Source of the DNA: Bombyx mori
Lineage: Eukaryota > Arthropoda > Insecta > Lepidoptera > Bombycidae
Length of the DNA stretch: 64,000 nucleotides
Direction: 5' to 3'
NCBI RefSeq assembly: GCF_030269925.1
Contig: NC_085124.1
Span: 6,014,001-6,078,000, forward strand
The notes below the pieces were generated by a model. The model saw only the letters and a program-made list of their open reading frames with translations, had not been told where the DNA came from and did no database searches. How positions within the stretch are numbered: the stretch's first letter is position 1; each line of letters starts with the position of its first letter. Below are positions 57,001 to 62,096 of the stretch, piece by piece. Position numbers and translations under genes: made by a program.

Positions 57001-58767
57001 ACACAGTGAAAAGCCAAGTTTTATTGAAAATAGTTTACAGTACGGAACATTGTTTTGCTTATCGGGAGATCTTCATGAAGCGCGCCCGTATTGTTTTAGA
57101 AAATATTGTATGTGTAATTAAATTTTACATCGAATAGAATATTCCGTGAAAGATTTAATGGTATACTTCAAAAGTTTCATGCTCAAGTTTGATGTTTAAT
57201 TTATGGAAAAATACAACTAGATGGGAGAAAATCTAAAGCTTTGTATACATATTATGAACAATATTGTTATTTTATTTTAGCGATTGCTAGTGAATTTTTA
57301 ATTCTTGGTGCGTATGTGTGTATAAGTGTTTGTGCTTTTTTTGTTGCCCTTTTAGGCAGACGAGCACACGGCCCCCCTGACGGTGAGTGGTTAGCGTCGC
57401 CCATGGACTTCAGCAATGCCAGGGGCAGAGCCAAGCCGCTGCCTAATCTTTTGACATAACTACAAAAGGAATACTTTTCCATGTTATTTCACTCGTCAGT
57501 AAAAAGCATTTTATTGTACAGAACCATTTTACTTCTACGTAAAATATACGTTGATGCTGTTCGTTGAATTTATTTACGTACATTGAAAATTATTCTATTC
57601 ATATATCCATTACTCATGTCATATTCAAATGGTAATGGAATAGGAATGAAAGGATGCGATACATTTCGTTTATATGGAGTGTTCCATTCGATTTAGTACC
57701 AATACATTTTTATGATAATTTATTAAGTGCTTAAGGTGTACGCTTTAATTATATTGAACCTACTTTTATCATTATCATATTTTATATCTCAACTAGTTTT
57801 TGCCCGCGACTTTGTCCGCGTGGAATAGTCACTTTGGCGTATCTACATATAGCGTAAGCTCTCAAAAGGAAAAAAAATATCCCGATTTTGAAACATTCTT
57901 TATTGGTGCTCAGCTTGGTCGTATTGGTCCTATTAGTCTTAGCGTAATGTTGCATAAAAGCCTTGCTCAAAAGATGAGCTATTTGACACTGAAATAATTT
58001 TTCAAATCGGACCAGTACTTCCTGAGATTAGAGCGTTCAAACAAACAAACTCTTCAGTTTTTAATAATAGTATAGATAGTATCATACTATCTGAAGATCA
58101 GAATCGCTCGTGATGCATATTCATTGAATGCGTCAACAATAAGGAAGTAGTAGTAGTAATCAGTAACGGTCGTCAAATTTCCACCAACACGAAGTCTGAA
58201 ATTTTATATTAGTATATCTGTACTAATATATAAATCTAGAGTGGTTTTTATGGATGTTCCGTTATAACTACTGAACCATGTATCCGATTGAAAATACATG
58301 TACTTAATGGATAGGCTAATATTATGAGTGTTGGACTCCCTAATAACAATGACAATAAATAATAATATTAATTTTAAATGACCAGCGAAGCGGGCGAGTG
58401 TGGCTAGTTATATATATTATATTATCATAAACGTACCTGACTGAGACTATCCCCTAAACTCTCTTCTCCATCGACAGGCCTGAATAAGTGTGCATCTTTA
58501 ATAGGTAAGTCTCTTGATCGCTGCCTCCTCTGCTGGGCCTCCTTCATCGCTTGATTCTGGAGTCTCTCGAAGAACTCTCGAGGCTTCAGCGGGGGTGGCT
58601 CGTCGTCGGGAGGCGGCGGGGGGGGTGGCGGCAGTCTTGTGCGGGGTGAGCTGCGTAGGAGGCACCGCTCGTCGTCTTCCGTGGAACGCTCATCGTGCTC
58701 GGAGTCGGTACTGCGACTGTCGCGTCTCCTCACGCCTTGGAGGTGCGGTTCCAGAAAAGTCGCATTT
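20868..58767 (-). CDS. spri: Protein sprint (RIN family Ras effector / Rab5 GEF), 22 exons; 5' end outside window
   Basis: Twenty-two minus-strand exons join in phase for 1529 codons to a TAA at 20870-20868. Order, numbered from the first codon in the window: proline-rich segment with eight prolines (about 46-53); SH2 domain (about 154-250) with HPVWFLPG and FVVRQSS, keeping the phosphotyrosine-binding Arg; a long Ser/Asn/Pro-rich linker (about 250-1110); RIN-homology region with FAQNIDNFI and RQFMSGMKNYLVKHG (about 1143-1233); VPS9 domain (about 1234-1415) with LKPTEFLNLDAIL, AEDLLPVL and GGYYLTALFSA, keeping the key Asp and Tyr; RA domain (about 1420-1520) with TNPQDYALF and ending YRRIDAKIAWP. 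RIN proteins bind activated Ras through RA and catalyse GDP exchange on Rab5 through VPS9; Drosophila sprint acts in receptor-tyrosine-kinase endocytosis and guided cell migration. The exon before 58767 must end in phase 2 and is not in view; introns total over 33 kb. Confidence 0.95.
21517..21890 (-). repeat. A-tailed interspersed repeat, group B
   Basis: Antisense, poly(T) then gattgaagtattactggtgg; nearly full-length relative of the 15.2 kb copy. Last intron of sprint. Confidence 0.65.
21976..22186 (-). CDS. spri: sprint exon, RA domain main part
   Basis: GC-rich exon with acceptor gctag before 22186 and donor G|GTGAG at 21975. Encodes the RA core (VRVVLPDEC ... ITNPQDYALFALHDGH). Other-frame ORFs here are shadows. 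Confidence 0.88.
22314..22556 (+). repeat. Bm1-like SINE, 5'-truncated
   Basis: ggtggtaggacctc start to aataaaaaaa tail; sprint intron, antisense to the gene. Confidence 0.75.
22921..23148 (-). CDS. spri: sprint exon, VPS9 C-terminal part
   Basis: 76 codons, phase 0 at both ends. Has GAEDLLPVLAW and GEGGYYLTALFSA, the Asp and Tyr positions needed for Rab5 exchange in VPS9 domains. Confidence 0.92.
23340..23590 (+). mobile_element. LINE reverse-transcriptase 3' fragment, decayed
   Basis: Plus-strand reading gives WLDHAGRV, then GRRPIGRPK, a stop and further on VTQWQTTAQDDQEW, the usual order at the end of Jockey/RTE-type LINE proteins. Contains stop codons. Confidence 0.65.
23884..24062 (+). 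repeat. Candidate short retroposon with 13-bp target duplication
   Basis: A perfect direct repeat agtctatggttga occurs at 23871-23883 and 24063-24075. Between them lie 179 bp ending in an A-run that touches the right repeat, the arrangement expected of a target-primed retroposon. The insert holds two imperfect repeats of a gacttggcttcg...atttcag segment. I do not recognise the family. Confidence 0.5.
24425..24556 (-). CDS. spri: sprint exon, VPS9 middle
   Basis: 44 codons, phase 0. Encodes KVPSAAVLAVISKHFLKM and SPLDKLENLLAAISVMFNA, matching the VPS9 segment with P-x-x-KL before the exchange core. Confidence 0.92.
24665..24840 (-). repeat. Degenerate Bm1-like SINE
   Basis: gtggacgagctcac, ctggtgttaagtgg and cgcattactgcttcacgg in antisense order with many changes. 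Confidence 0.6.
25098..25283 (-). CDS. spri: sprint exon, VPS9 N-terminal part
   Basis: 62 codons, phase 0. LKPTEFLNLDAILEAVMHRL VVRPLRSRLY, split here for length, matches the start of the RIN VPS9 region closely. Strongly GC-rich. Confidence 0.93.
25297..25440 (-). repeat. LINE 3' end with (TTTGA)n tail
   Basis: Antisense copy: (caaat)n tail, ttcaacataaatgaaagtac, cttgttgaacgtcaaaaaga and cttggcaagaaactcagcgg-like end. A sense copy is at 39955-40072. It begins about 14 bp upstream of the sprint exon acceptor at 25284. Confidence 0.6.
25618..25832 (+). mobile_element. LINE reverse-transcriptase 3' fragment, decayed
   Basis: Plus-strand reading GRPPMR, stop, TDQIKTAVGGPLNECSRMA, stop, RERWRDIV follows the usual GRPPTRW...DQIK...RW order of LINE C-termini, with in-frame stops. 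Confidence 0.62.
25838..26086 (-). repeat. A-tailed repeat, group B'
   Basis: Antisense copy with gctcacggggctcaaaccgg, ctagcaagagtagtgcttc and gatccggcgagaaactcag. Confidence 0.65.
26198..26338 (+). repeat. Bm1 SINE 5' fragment with tRNA-like box B
   Basis: gtattcgaactccgcaggcaggta followed by ttctaacgaaatac and a tgtgtaataaaactt segment, ending in an A-run. Confidence 0.55.
26757..27646. mobile_element. 890-bp DNA transposon with terminal inverted repeats, unclassified
   Basis: Left end aagtaccgta...aaaatggggcgattaggga (26757-26790) matches the reverse complement of the right end ccctaatcgccccattttac ggtactt (27620-27646, split here for length), except for a 6-bp extra ccggta on the left. 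A second internal inverted pair, ggtcaattgggatgagaata (from about 27210) and its partner near 27420-27450, shares the same style. No long ORF inside, so it is non-autonomous. No clear target duplication. Located between sprint exons at 27863 and 25283. Confidence 0.68.
27863..27967 (-). CDS. spri: sprint exon, RIN-homology region
   Basis: 35 codons, phase 0. VMMRNIRQFMSGMKNYLVKH is highly characteristic of RIN proteins. Confidence 0.95.
28349..28515 (-). CDS. spri: sprint exon, RIN-homology start
   Basis: Enters in phase 1 and ends in phase 0. Arg/Ala-rich start, then LAQDKSTTFAQNIDNFISCT, a family hallmark. Confidence 0.9.
28644..28903 (+). repeat. Bm1-like SINE with an internal (GT)n change
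   Basis: tactggtggtaggg start to A-rich tail. The usual aacttatatctcaag block is replaced by a gatggtgtgtgtgtg stretch. Confidence 0.72.
29042..29225 (+). mobile_element. LINE reverse-transcriptase 3' fragment with (GAA)n tail
   Basis: Plus-strand reading RPNKAWVECANEDRKERGV then NFEMTADRGKWNRKIR and stop, TNPT and a (GAA)n tail. Same LINE style as the 7.3 kb copy. Confidence 0.65.
29600..30041 (-). mobile_element. Non-autonomous Helitron (tacgtgaagcaaaa group), copy 1
   Basis: 442 bp. On the minus strand: host A, then TCTATATATTAATACGTG..., ending with a tcgactactgcgggaccaCTAG terminus and host T. The sub-terminal hairpin is eroded here but intact (tagtcgaatttcgacta) in other copies. No coding capacity. 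Confidence 0.8.
30135..30965 (-). repeat. Full-length Bm1 SINE interrupted by a group B repeat
   Basis: Body 30135-30534 antisense, with the tRNA-like head completed at 30933-30965 (ccggacgtcttatcctttagg). The interruption is the group B element at 30535-30921, flanked by an 11-bp target duplication. Confidence 0.78.
30535..30921 (+). repeat. Group B repeat inserted in a Bm1 tRNA-like head, TSD ttacgaatgca
   Basis: Sense copy from gagccagtcaccgtcgacg to an A9 tail after tccgaaatcat. The 11-bp ttacgaatgca occurs at 30524-30534 and 30922-30932, proving recent insertion relative to the SINE and fixing both ends of group B. Confidence 0.8.
31286..31445 (+). repeat. Truncated Bm1 SINE, left half of an inverted pair
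   Basis: ctggtggtagtggtagg start, broken off after ctcaaggtgggtgg. Confidence 0.7.
31480..31590 (-). repeat. Truncated Bm1 SINE, right half of an inverted pair
   Basis: gatggacgagctcacagcc to aaggtctcagt in antisense, preceded by two short poly(T) runs. Confidence 0.7.
31771..32091 (+). mobile_element. Non-autonomous Helitron (ccgtcggacag group), copy 2
   Basis: Begins at A|TCTATATATATAAAA (TC at 31790-31791) after a (TATC)n microsatellite, and ends gtctgccgggtcagCTAG|T at 32091. Same family as the 11.3 kb copy; such Helitrons are widespread in Lepidoptera. No helicase ORF. Confidence 0.75.
32572..32577 (-). terminator. Poly(A) signal next to the nested ORF stop
   Basis: AATAAA on the minus strand, 5 nt after the stop codon of the 201-aa ORF. 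Confidence 0.45.
32582..33187 (-). CDS. Nested intronless ORF, 201 aa, unknown function
   Basis: This is the longest open frame in the window outside the recognised exons. It starts MKWFKKWFRERIGRP and runs 201 codons to TAA. AATAAA lies on the same strand at 32577-32572, five bases after the stop. The protein has an acidic/hydrophobic middle, then a Cys-rich basic C-terminal half with CHCQD, CFARFIQFLRRLRNRLVC, CFGMNC, an acidic SEDDDND patch and a final CYLCR. No signal peptide, transmembrane segment or named domain. It lies inside the sprint intron 35392-28516 on the same strand, without splice sites that would join it to sprint in an obvious way. It may be a nested gene, a retrocopy or an alternative terminal exon. 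I cannot assign a function. Confidence 0.55.
   Translation of the reverse strand: MKWFKKWFRERIGRPVQEVSCAEKSEKWFSIFYTLNILTRPVEGLLVDLEAVEAKESFQNDVYALTTIKNFRGDTLDEFLCESVWVIINSEQISEAKFQRHLAKPDSLTALCKSLAERSCNKRHAEVIARPPKCHCQDSPKTVPTNQLNCFARFIQFLRRLRNRLVCKLKECFGMNCYSEDDDNDCGSLETSTFTKCYLCR
33188..35392. other. Sprint intron, part upstream of the nested ORF
   Basis: AT-rich. No repeat family or supported coding exon recognised; any promoter for the nested ORF would be here, but no clear TATA or initiator was found. Confidence 0.4.
35393..35489 (-). CDS. spri: sprint exon
   Basis: Encodes EETLEWESPIPRRGAVMSL then KSFRDRLDPLL, the motif preceding the RIN-homology region. Ends in phase 1. Its acceptor lies 24 bp from a Helitron end. 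Confidence 0.88.
35513..35762 (+). mobile_element. Non-autonomous Helitron (cagcgaagcggacggg group), copy 1
   Basis: 250 bp, A|TCTATACTAATATAAAAATC at the left and gcgaagcggacgggtacagCTAG|T at the right. Its 5' end is 24 bp upstream of the sprint exon acceptor at 35490, so the branch-point zone of that intron is inside the Helitron. Confidence 0.82.
35977..36215 (-). repeat. A-tailed repeat, group B, truncated
   Basis: Antisense: ttttatgattgaaagattac, then ggcctttcttgtttcaccag to gagaaactcagcgggctga. Confidence 0.62.
36550..36969 (-). mobile_element. Non-autonomous Helitron (tacgtgaagcaaaa group), copy 2
   Basis: 420 bp, with both termini intact: minus-strand A|TC start and CTAG|T end, plus the perfect sub-terminal palindrome agtcgaaattcgact. 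Confidence 0.83.
37150..37349 (-). repeat. A-tailed repeat, group B'
   Basis: Antisense with a (TC)n and poly(T) end, tgagctcacggggctcaaac and gcgagaaactcagtgggct. It ends about 42 bp from the sprint exon donor at 37390. Confidence 0.65.
37391..37486 (-). CDS. spri: sprint exon
   Basis: 32 codons, phase 0: ASDDGTVFSEPWDSSQWDG and following. Linker region just before the RIN-homology part. Confidence 0.85.
37517..37764 (+). mobile_element. Non-autonomous Helitron (cagcgaagcggacggg group), copy 2
   Basis: Nearly identical to the 35.5 kb copy (about a dozen differences by eye); the 5' TC is mutated; CTAG|T at 37761-37765. It lies 31 bp upstream of the sprint exon acceptor at 37487. Confidence 0.78.
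37767..38111 (-). mobile_element. Helitron (tacgtgaagcaaaa group), copy 3, 3'-truncated
   Basis: Keeps the ctataatcacagatttcgc to gcttcacgtattaatat part but lacks the terminal hairpin and CTAG end, which is cut off where the other Helitron group abuts. Confidence 0.7.
38792..38906 (-). CDS. spri: sprint exon
   Basis: Phase 2 in, phase 0 out; LPELRLNSQPAALPEEVRSP and YDNVHELRPLSEQ. The YDNV Tyr is a plausible phosphorylation site. Confidence 0.82.
38971..39368 (+). repeat. Full-length Bm1 SINE with tRNA-like head
   Basis: Box A-like ggtctaaaggataagacg and box B ggtgttcgaatcccgc head, then the whole body, with an internal deletion after ccttagaact, to aataaaaaaaa. This copy shows that the frequent ggtggtagg-start fragments are 5'-truncated Bm1. 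Confidence 0.8.
39955..40072 (+). repeat. LINE 3' end with (TTTGA)n tail
   Basis: gacatgcccgctgagtttctt, tagttcttttgacgttcaac, aagtatgtactttcatttat, gaataaa and a ttttgatttgattt tail. Antisense relative at 25.3 kb. Confidence 0.6.
40130..40255 (-). repeat. Degenerate Bm1 fragment
   Basis: ccctctaaaccgaaatgc, ctgcttcgaggaagaa and ggtggtttcac in antisense order. Confidence 0.45.
40256..40391 (+). repeat. Truncated Bm1 SINE
   Basis: gagaccttagaacttatatc to the A-run; opposite in orientation to the degenerate fragment directly before it. Confidence 0.7.
40463..40589 (-). CDS. spri: sprint exon
   Basis: Phase 1 in, phase 2 out. HKQDESGNGESGTFPSLAEQ and LTVHQVVAQ; linker region. Confidence 0.8.
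40691..41089 (+). repeat. Full-length but diverged Bm1 SINE
   Basis: Head ctaaggataagacgttcgg and gatattcgaaacccg, then the body to aagcaataaag. Confidence 0.68.
41309..41470 (-). CDS. spri: sprint exon
   Basis: Phase 1 in and out. SSPNTSSSVDNLVSIRSKPK then WTVDSSWEFISQC. The acceptor caacag is 33 bp from a Bm1 insertion. Confidence 0.84.
41503..41634 (+). repeat. Truncated Bm1 SINE beside a sprint acceptor
   Basis: atactgagatcttataac to A-run. It occupies the expected branch-point region of the sprint intron ending at 41471. Confidence 0.72.
42719..42857 (-). CDS. spri: sprint exon
   Basis: Phase 0 in, phase 1 out. LLPPVQRRKLIRVGLSLSQR then HPYYPLRDMHSIEELS. Confidence 0.85.
42990..43381 (-). 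CDS. spri: sprint exon
   Basis: Lys/Glu/Asn-rich linker, 130 codons, ending YYADPVDALKE. YADPVDAL resembles a phospho-Tyr adaptor site. Confidence 0.88.
43491..43686 (-). CDS. spri: sprint exon
   Basis: Phase 0 in, phase 1 out. ESDILESPGIYYRSSLMDKV then SDYEDIWGPES; linker. Confidence 0.85.
43875..44411 (-). CDS. spri: sprint exon, Ser-Pro repeat linker
   Basis: The largest exon (179 codons, phase 0). It has about ten S-P motifs in LVSPNG, IFSPTS, INSPLS, VFSPVS, LFSPIS, VLSPGS, IISPVI and ILSPTT contexts, then a basic RSRRSKHSLRKES end. Likely disordered and a target of proline-directed kinases (inference). Confidence 0.88.
44587..44979 (-). CDS. spri: sprint exon, Asn/Thr-rich linker
   Basis: 131 codons, phase 0. 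TTPPPPPPRWTKPHL is an SH3-ligand-like stretch; an Asn-rich tail follows. Confidence 0.88.
45075..45301 (-). CDS. spri: sprint exon, proline-rich
   Basis: Phase 1 in, phase 0 out. APSPPAKPSSAFVRAPRP gives candidate SH3-binding PxxP motifs. Confidence 0.88.
45378..45607 (-). CDS. spri: sprint exon, SH2 end and linker
   Basis: Phase 2 in, phase 1 out. DELPVQLQLPRPLREAKSRH closes the SH2 domain. Confidence 0.92.
45844..46028 (-). CDS. spri: sprint exon, SH2 core
   Basis: Phase 0 in, phase 2 out. NFVVRQSSQPDTMAISVRL and FDNIPELIAHYSQC. The FVVR Arg corresponds to the conserved phosphotyrosine-binding residue. Confidence 0.94.
46311..46511 (-). CDS. spri: sprint exon, SH2 start
   Basis: 67 codons, phase 0. 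Ser-rich start, then RTHPVWFLPGIQRAGAFHLL, the N-terminal part of the RIN SH2 domain. Confidence 0.93.
47818..48022 (-). repeat. A-tailed repeat, group B'
   Basis: Antisense: poly(T), ctcacggggctcaagctagg, ctagcaagagtagtg and gagaaactcagtgggct, with a short gagaactgagaa duplication. Confidence 0.62.
49240..49614 (-). mobile_element. Non-autonomous Helitron with hairpin ggcaaa...tttgcc
   Basis: On the minus strand A|TCTAATATATAACATTC at the start and ggcaaaacaacgtttgcc followed by gggtcagCTAG|T at the end. The 18-bp palindrome is a classic Helitron 3' hairpin. About 375 bp. Confidence 0.8.
50734..50826 (-). repeat. LINE 3'-end-like segment, half of an inverted pair
   Basis: Antisense of the 52699-52795 segment: caatgttggaaatatgtagg and ccaatttacagcgctcagaa are shared, with atgatcatcat at the tail end. 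Confidence 0.6.
51322..51755 (+). mobile_element. Non-autonomous Helitron (tacgtgaagcaaaa group), copy 4
   Basis: A|TCTATATATTAATACGTG start at 51322 and the tagtcgaatttcgacta hairpin near the right end; terminal CTAG is mutated (acccgt). Contains a (CA)n run near 51500. Confidence 0.8.
51969..52167 (+). mobile_element. Non-autonomous Helitron (tttgtttgtttg group), copy 1
   Basis: 199 bp: A|TCTATACTATAATATTAT at the left, (TTTG)n, ctactggaccgatttgaaaa, then gcgaagcgagggcgggtcgCTAG|T. Confidence 0.8.
52699..52795 (+). repeat. LINE 3'-end-like segment, half of an inverted pair
   Basis: aattctagaacaatggaatt to acattggacgactgagggct; over 80 bp matches the reverse complement of 50734-50826. Confidence 0.6.
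54086..54127 (+). mobile_element. Helitron 5' end fragment (tttgtttgtttg group)
   Basis: A|TCTATACTACTATTATAAAG and gaatttgtttgttttt, then no recognisable 3' end. Confidence 0.5.
54506..54925 (+). mobile_element. Non-autonomous Helitron (tacgtgaagcaaaa group), copy 5
   Basis: 420 bp; 5' TC mutated to TT, perfect tagtcgaatttcgacta hairpin and intact CTAG|T at 54922-54926. Confidence 0.82.
55495..55747 (-). repeat. Bm1-like SINE, 5'-truncated
   Basis: Antisense, poly(T)-attgcttagatgggtgg to ccaccagta; well preserved. Confidence 0.78.
57344..57445 (-). repeat. Non-LTR retrotransposon 3' end (cattgctgaagtccatgggc type)
   Basis: Antisense: aggcagacgagcacacggc, cccatggacttcagcaatgc and agccaagccgctgccta. 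Confidence 0.62.
57793..58076 (-). mobile_element. Non-autonomous Helitron (tttgtttgtttg group), copy 2
   Basis: On the minus strand A|TCTATACTATTATTAAAAAC at the start and ccgcggacaaagtcgcgggc-like hairpin then aaaaaCTAG|T at the end (hairpin bases cgcgg/ccgcg). 284 bp. The two short ORFs here are spurious. Confidence 0.78.
58217..58407 (+). mobile_element. Helitron (cagcgaagcggacggg group), copy 3, internally deleted
   Basis: A|TCTGTACTAATATATAAATC start and cagcgaagcgggcgagtgtggCTAG|T end. The end lies 30 bp from the sprint exon donor (58436). Confidence 0.76.
58437..58767 (-). CDS. spri: sprint exon, proline-rich N-terminal segment (first in view)
   Basis: Phase 2 in, phase 0 out. Charged RRRDSRSTDSEHDERSTED, polyproline octamer, then KPREFFERLQNQAMKEAQQR, a likely helix. 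Upstream exons are outside the window. Confidence 0.9.
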
Positions 58768-58825
58768 CTGTAACAATGAATTTTAACATCAAAAGGGGTT
58801 AATGTCGTGTTTTTGAATTTATTTT

Positions 58826-59058
58826 TTTATTGCTTAGATTGGTGGACGAGCTCACAGCCCACCTGGTGTTAAGTGGTTACTAGAGCCCATAGACATCTAC
58901 AACGTAAATGCGCCACCTTGAGATATAGCTTCTAAGGTCTCAGTATAGTTACAACGGCTGCCCCACCCTTCAAACCGAAACACATTACTGCTTCACAGCG
59001 GAAATAGGCAGGGTGATGGTACCTACCCGTACTGACTCACAAGAGGTCCTACCACCAG
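58826..59058 (-). repeat. Bm1-like SINE, 5'-truncated
   Basis: Antisense, ttttattgcttagattgg to ccaccagg; about 59 bp from the acceptor of the sprint exon at 58767. Confidence 0.76.
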
Positions 59059-60029
59059 GTTTTCTCGAGACCCAGACGTTATAAGACAAAATTGAAACAA
59101 AATCTTAGGTATTTCTTTTATAGTGACTACGATAACCATACAGTAACTATTTCATATAATTTTTTTTTTATCAATGACGTTAAAGTAATTTTCTACATAT
59201 CCGATTTTTTTCAAAAAGCGTTATTGTCGCGAAAGACGTAACGAAACTCATTTAGAATAATTGTAATTTAATCGATTGTTACTATAAACATTAGTAAGCG
59301 AATTCCGAGTTTATAAACTGCAATTTAATGGCAGTCTGGTCCAGCTTAATGCACATTAACCAAGATTTATATCCCCAAGCTCGGTTGCTATATGTGTATT
59401 AATTAAAAGGCTACACACGCCACCAGACCACATGTAGGTAAGTGCGTTGGGCTCGCCAATTACCGAACTCAAAAGGATTTCGGAAAGTTGCTGCGCTAAG
59501 TTTCCGTCAAGTTTTGCGGACAGATTTATGGGCACAGTTATTAGGTCGGAGCTTAGAAGAAAACAGAATATATACAGCACACCCAGAATTTGTTAATACG
59601 ATTATTCTGGGAAGTAAGTGTACTGTATTATAAATGTGTATCTCTATACCGCATGAAGTTCGTGATCGTTTTATTCTAGGTATGTTTATTAAAATCACTA
59701 GCACTGTAAGAGAAACTTCAATATCTATGAATATCACCATATCGATACATCAGAACCAAATTGTCAAAAGGCAAAATTCAATATTAATTTGAAAATGAAA
59801 TTTCTTATTCTGAATCAGTTCGTCAGTGAAATAGGTGTTGAATTTGTGAATAGGATCGATTCGAAAAAATATGAGCAACATTTTATTTGTAACTTTAAAC
59901 ATTTAGCTAACTGACAAAATGCAGCTTGTTGCAGTACGGTTCCGTAGTATCGATACAAAATAGACTATACTGCATAATATAATATATCATATTGAAGCTT
60001 ATTACTTTAAACGATCCTCTCGAAGCAGA

Positions 60030-60235
60030 AATCGAGAGTTCCTAAGCGTTATACGGGAAAACCGAACATGACGACATAACCGAAATAATAGACTGGAAAA
60101 CTATCGGCAAGGACAAAGATCAGTGGAAAAGACTGGAGGCGGCCTTCACCCGAGGAGGGGTCAATACTCAATAACAAAAACTAACTTTTACTAACATTTA
60201 GACAAAAAGCAAAACATTAATAACTAACTAAACAT
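60030..60235 (+). mobile_element. LINE reverse-transcriptase 3' fragment
   Basis: Plus-strand reading DWKTIGKDKDQWKRLEAAFT then RGGVNTQ and stop, typical LINE C-terminal end; an A/C-rich tail follows. Confidence 0.62.
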
Positions 60236-60320
60236 TAACAAACAAATACCACATTTGAAATGAAAGTTAAGGATAACGAAATACAGGCTTTTTTATTTAT
60301 TTATTTTTTATACGGGAAAA

Positions 60321-60455
60321 AAGAGAATTTTCAATATAATTAATACAAATGAAGTGTTACAAAGAGGAGTAAGTAATTAAAAAGAGAATTTTCAATATAA
60401 TACAAATGAAGTGTTACAAAGAGGAATAAGTAATTAAAAAGAGAACTTTCAATGT
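60321..60455 (+). repeat. Tandem repeat, about 59-bp unit, 2.3 copies
   Basis: Unit aagagaattttcaatataat...gtgttacaaagagga at 60321-60381, 60382-60438 and a partial third from 60439. Unit 1 has a 4-bp extra taat. Confidence 0.8.
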
Positions 60456-61989
60456 TAAACGTCAACCCACACGAAATCAAGTTACGCCGCATAAGCAAGC
60501 GCTTTAACCACAACAACCTATTAAATTCTGTATAGCTCATCTCTTCTAGTGACAAACTCCATTTATCCAGCCTCGTGGATTTGACGTTAAAAATGAATGT
60601 TATTTAACGTTGGCCGGTTTTGACACCGCGACGACACTCAATTTGTAACTGACATGCGTACGAACGGCCGTAACGACCGTATCATGCGCGATTGAGTTAA
60701 AATTAATAGCAATATCAGTGATTTATGAATTTTCAAGCAAAATCCCAAACATCAGATTACATTGTAGATTAATAGGTGGTTATCATTCAAGAACCGTTTC
60801 GCGCTGAGAGGAAGCATATTTTTGAAATTCTATCTACGCATTAGTGCATGTAAGGGCGGTGGAAACGTGACAAGCGTTAATGTTTTTTTTTTGTCCCTAC
60901 ACCCTGACTTCTCTATAAAATGTACAAAAATGTAAATTGCCATGTTGAGATTTTTTTCTTAAAGATACCAATTTTCGTCGCTGGGTCTTTTAAAGCTTGT
61001 TAATCTCCAACTAGTAAACTAGTTTCAATTAGAGCTGCCTTTGTGATTTTGTCTTTCGTTTTTTTTTGGACATTATTCTATTATTTCCGACGTTCGAATA
61101 CTATAAAATTTTTGTGGTCAAATGAACGACTAAGGGGATTTATTCGTCAATATTGAAATTAAAAACAGGCGAGTTGAAACAGCAAAAGGAGTTTTATTTA
61201 TAACAAAAATTGACTATTCGCTATTTCAATTATGTCTGGCGAAAATCGAAGAAACTACTAAAATCTCAGATTTGAAATTTTTGTCAGAAAGTCGATAATA
61301 GTAACAGTTTTCTAAAGTAATTACACCATATATCTTAAGTTCTTAATGTTTGTGGACCTTAATTTCTACAAGCTATGTTTATATAAACTTTGATTATGTG
61401 GTTTTAGTAGGACAGGTAGATAAGAATGTTCAACTCTAACTAAGTTTACTGATTGTTATTTGTGAGATTAAGGGGACTAATTCCTTTTTCAAACAAATTA
61501 AAAACAGGTTTGGTCGAAATCTAATAAAAAAAACATTCATAATTTTGCTTTAAAGTAATTACATACGTCGTACATGTCGAAAAATTTATAAATATAATAA
61601 TTTCGGATAATTTCAGCCAACTCCAAACGAAGAATATCCCACCAAAAAGAGATCACGCGTTACCCCACGGCAATTACGTCAGTCTGGTGGAGTAATTAAT
61701 TTAAACGTCATGTGTGCTTCAAATTTGTAACAGGTGCATCGATGAAAGCCTTAATTAATTTTAATGCGTGTATACGTTACGTAAATCATATGCCTCAGTA
61801 ATTAAGAGAGGTTTGCGGCTGACCGCGGGTTGAATATTGCGGGAAAACTCGAGGGCTGTAAGTAGCCACGTATCAACCCACTAAGTAAATAATAAGTGGA
61901 TTTTAATTACTTTTTGTATCTATTTATGATGTTTAGTTTAAATGTTGGTAGAACGAGTGAGGTTACAAGTTATTCACGTCTTGAATCTT

Positions 61990-62096
61990 TCACTTCATCA
62001 ACAAGGGTTAACTGGAAGAGAATGCCTGCATGGCGTTAAGTTTGCCTTTGTACAATGTTTTTGAGCAATAAAGAATTTTCAATCAATCAATCAAGA
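61990..62096 (+). repeat. CR1-like LINE 3' end with (CAAT)n tail
   Basis: gcctgcatggcgttaagttt, gcctttgtacaatg, gagcaataaag and (TCAA)n tail. Common lepidopteran LINE terminus. Confidence 0.58.

Larger units (their letters stand above)
46512..58436. other. Large sprint intron (11.9 kb)
   Basis: The longest intron in view; phases on both sides (0/0) allow direct joining. It is populated by Helitrons and repeats listed separately. No other exon was supported. A GC-rich unique patch at 50380-50560 stands out from the AT-rich surroundings. Confidence 0.6.

Noticed and set aside
59356..59580. Minus-strand 74-codon ORF as an upstream sprint exon
   Set aside because: No matching splice sites with the required phase 2 end and no similarity to RIN proteins.
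60340..60555. Minus-strand 71-codon ORF
   Set aside because: Product of the tandem repeat; repeated peptide without family similarity.
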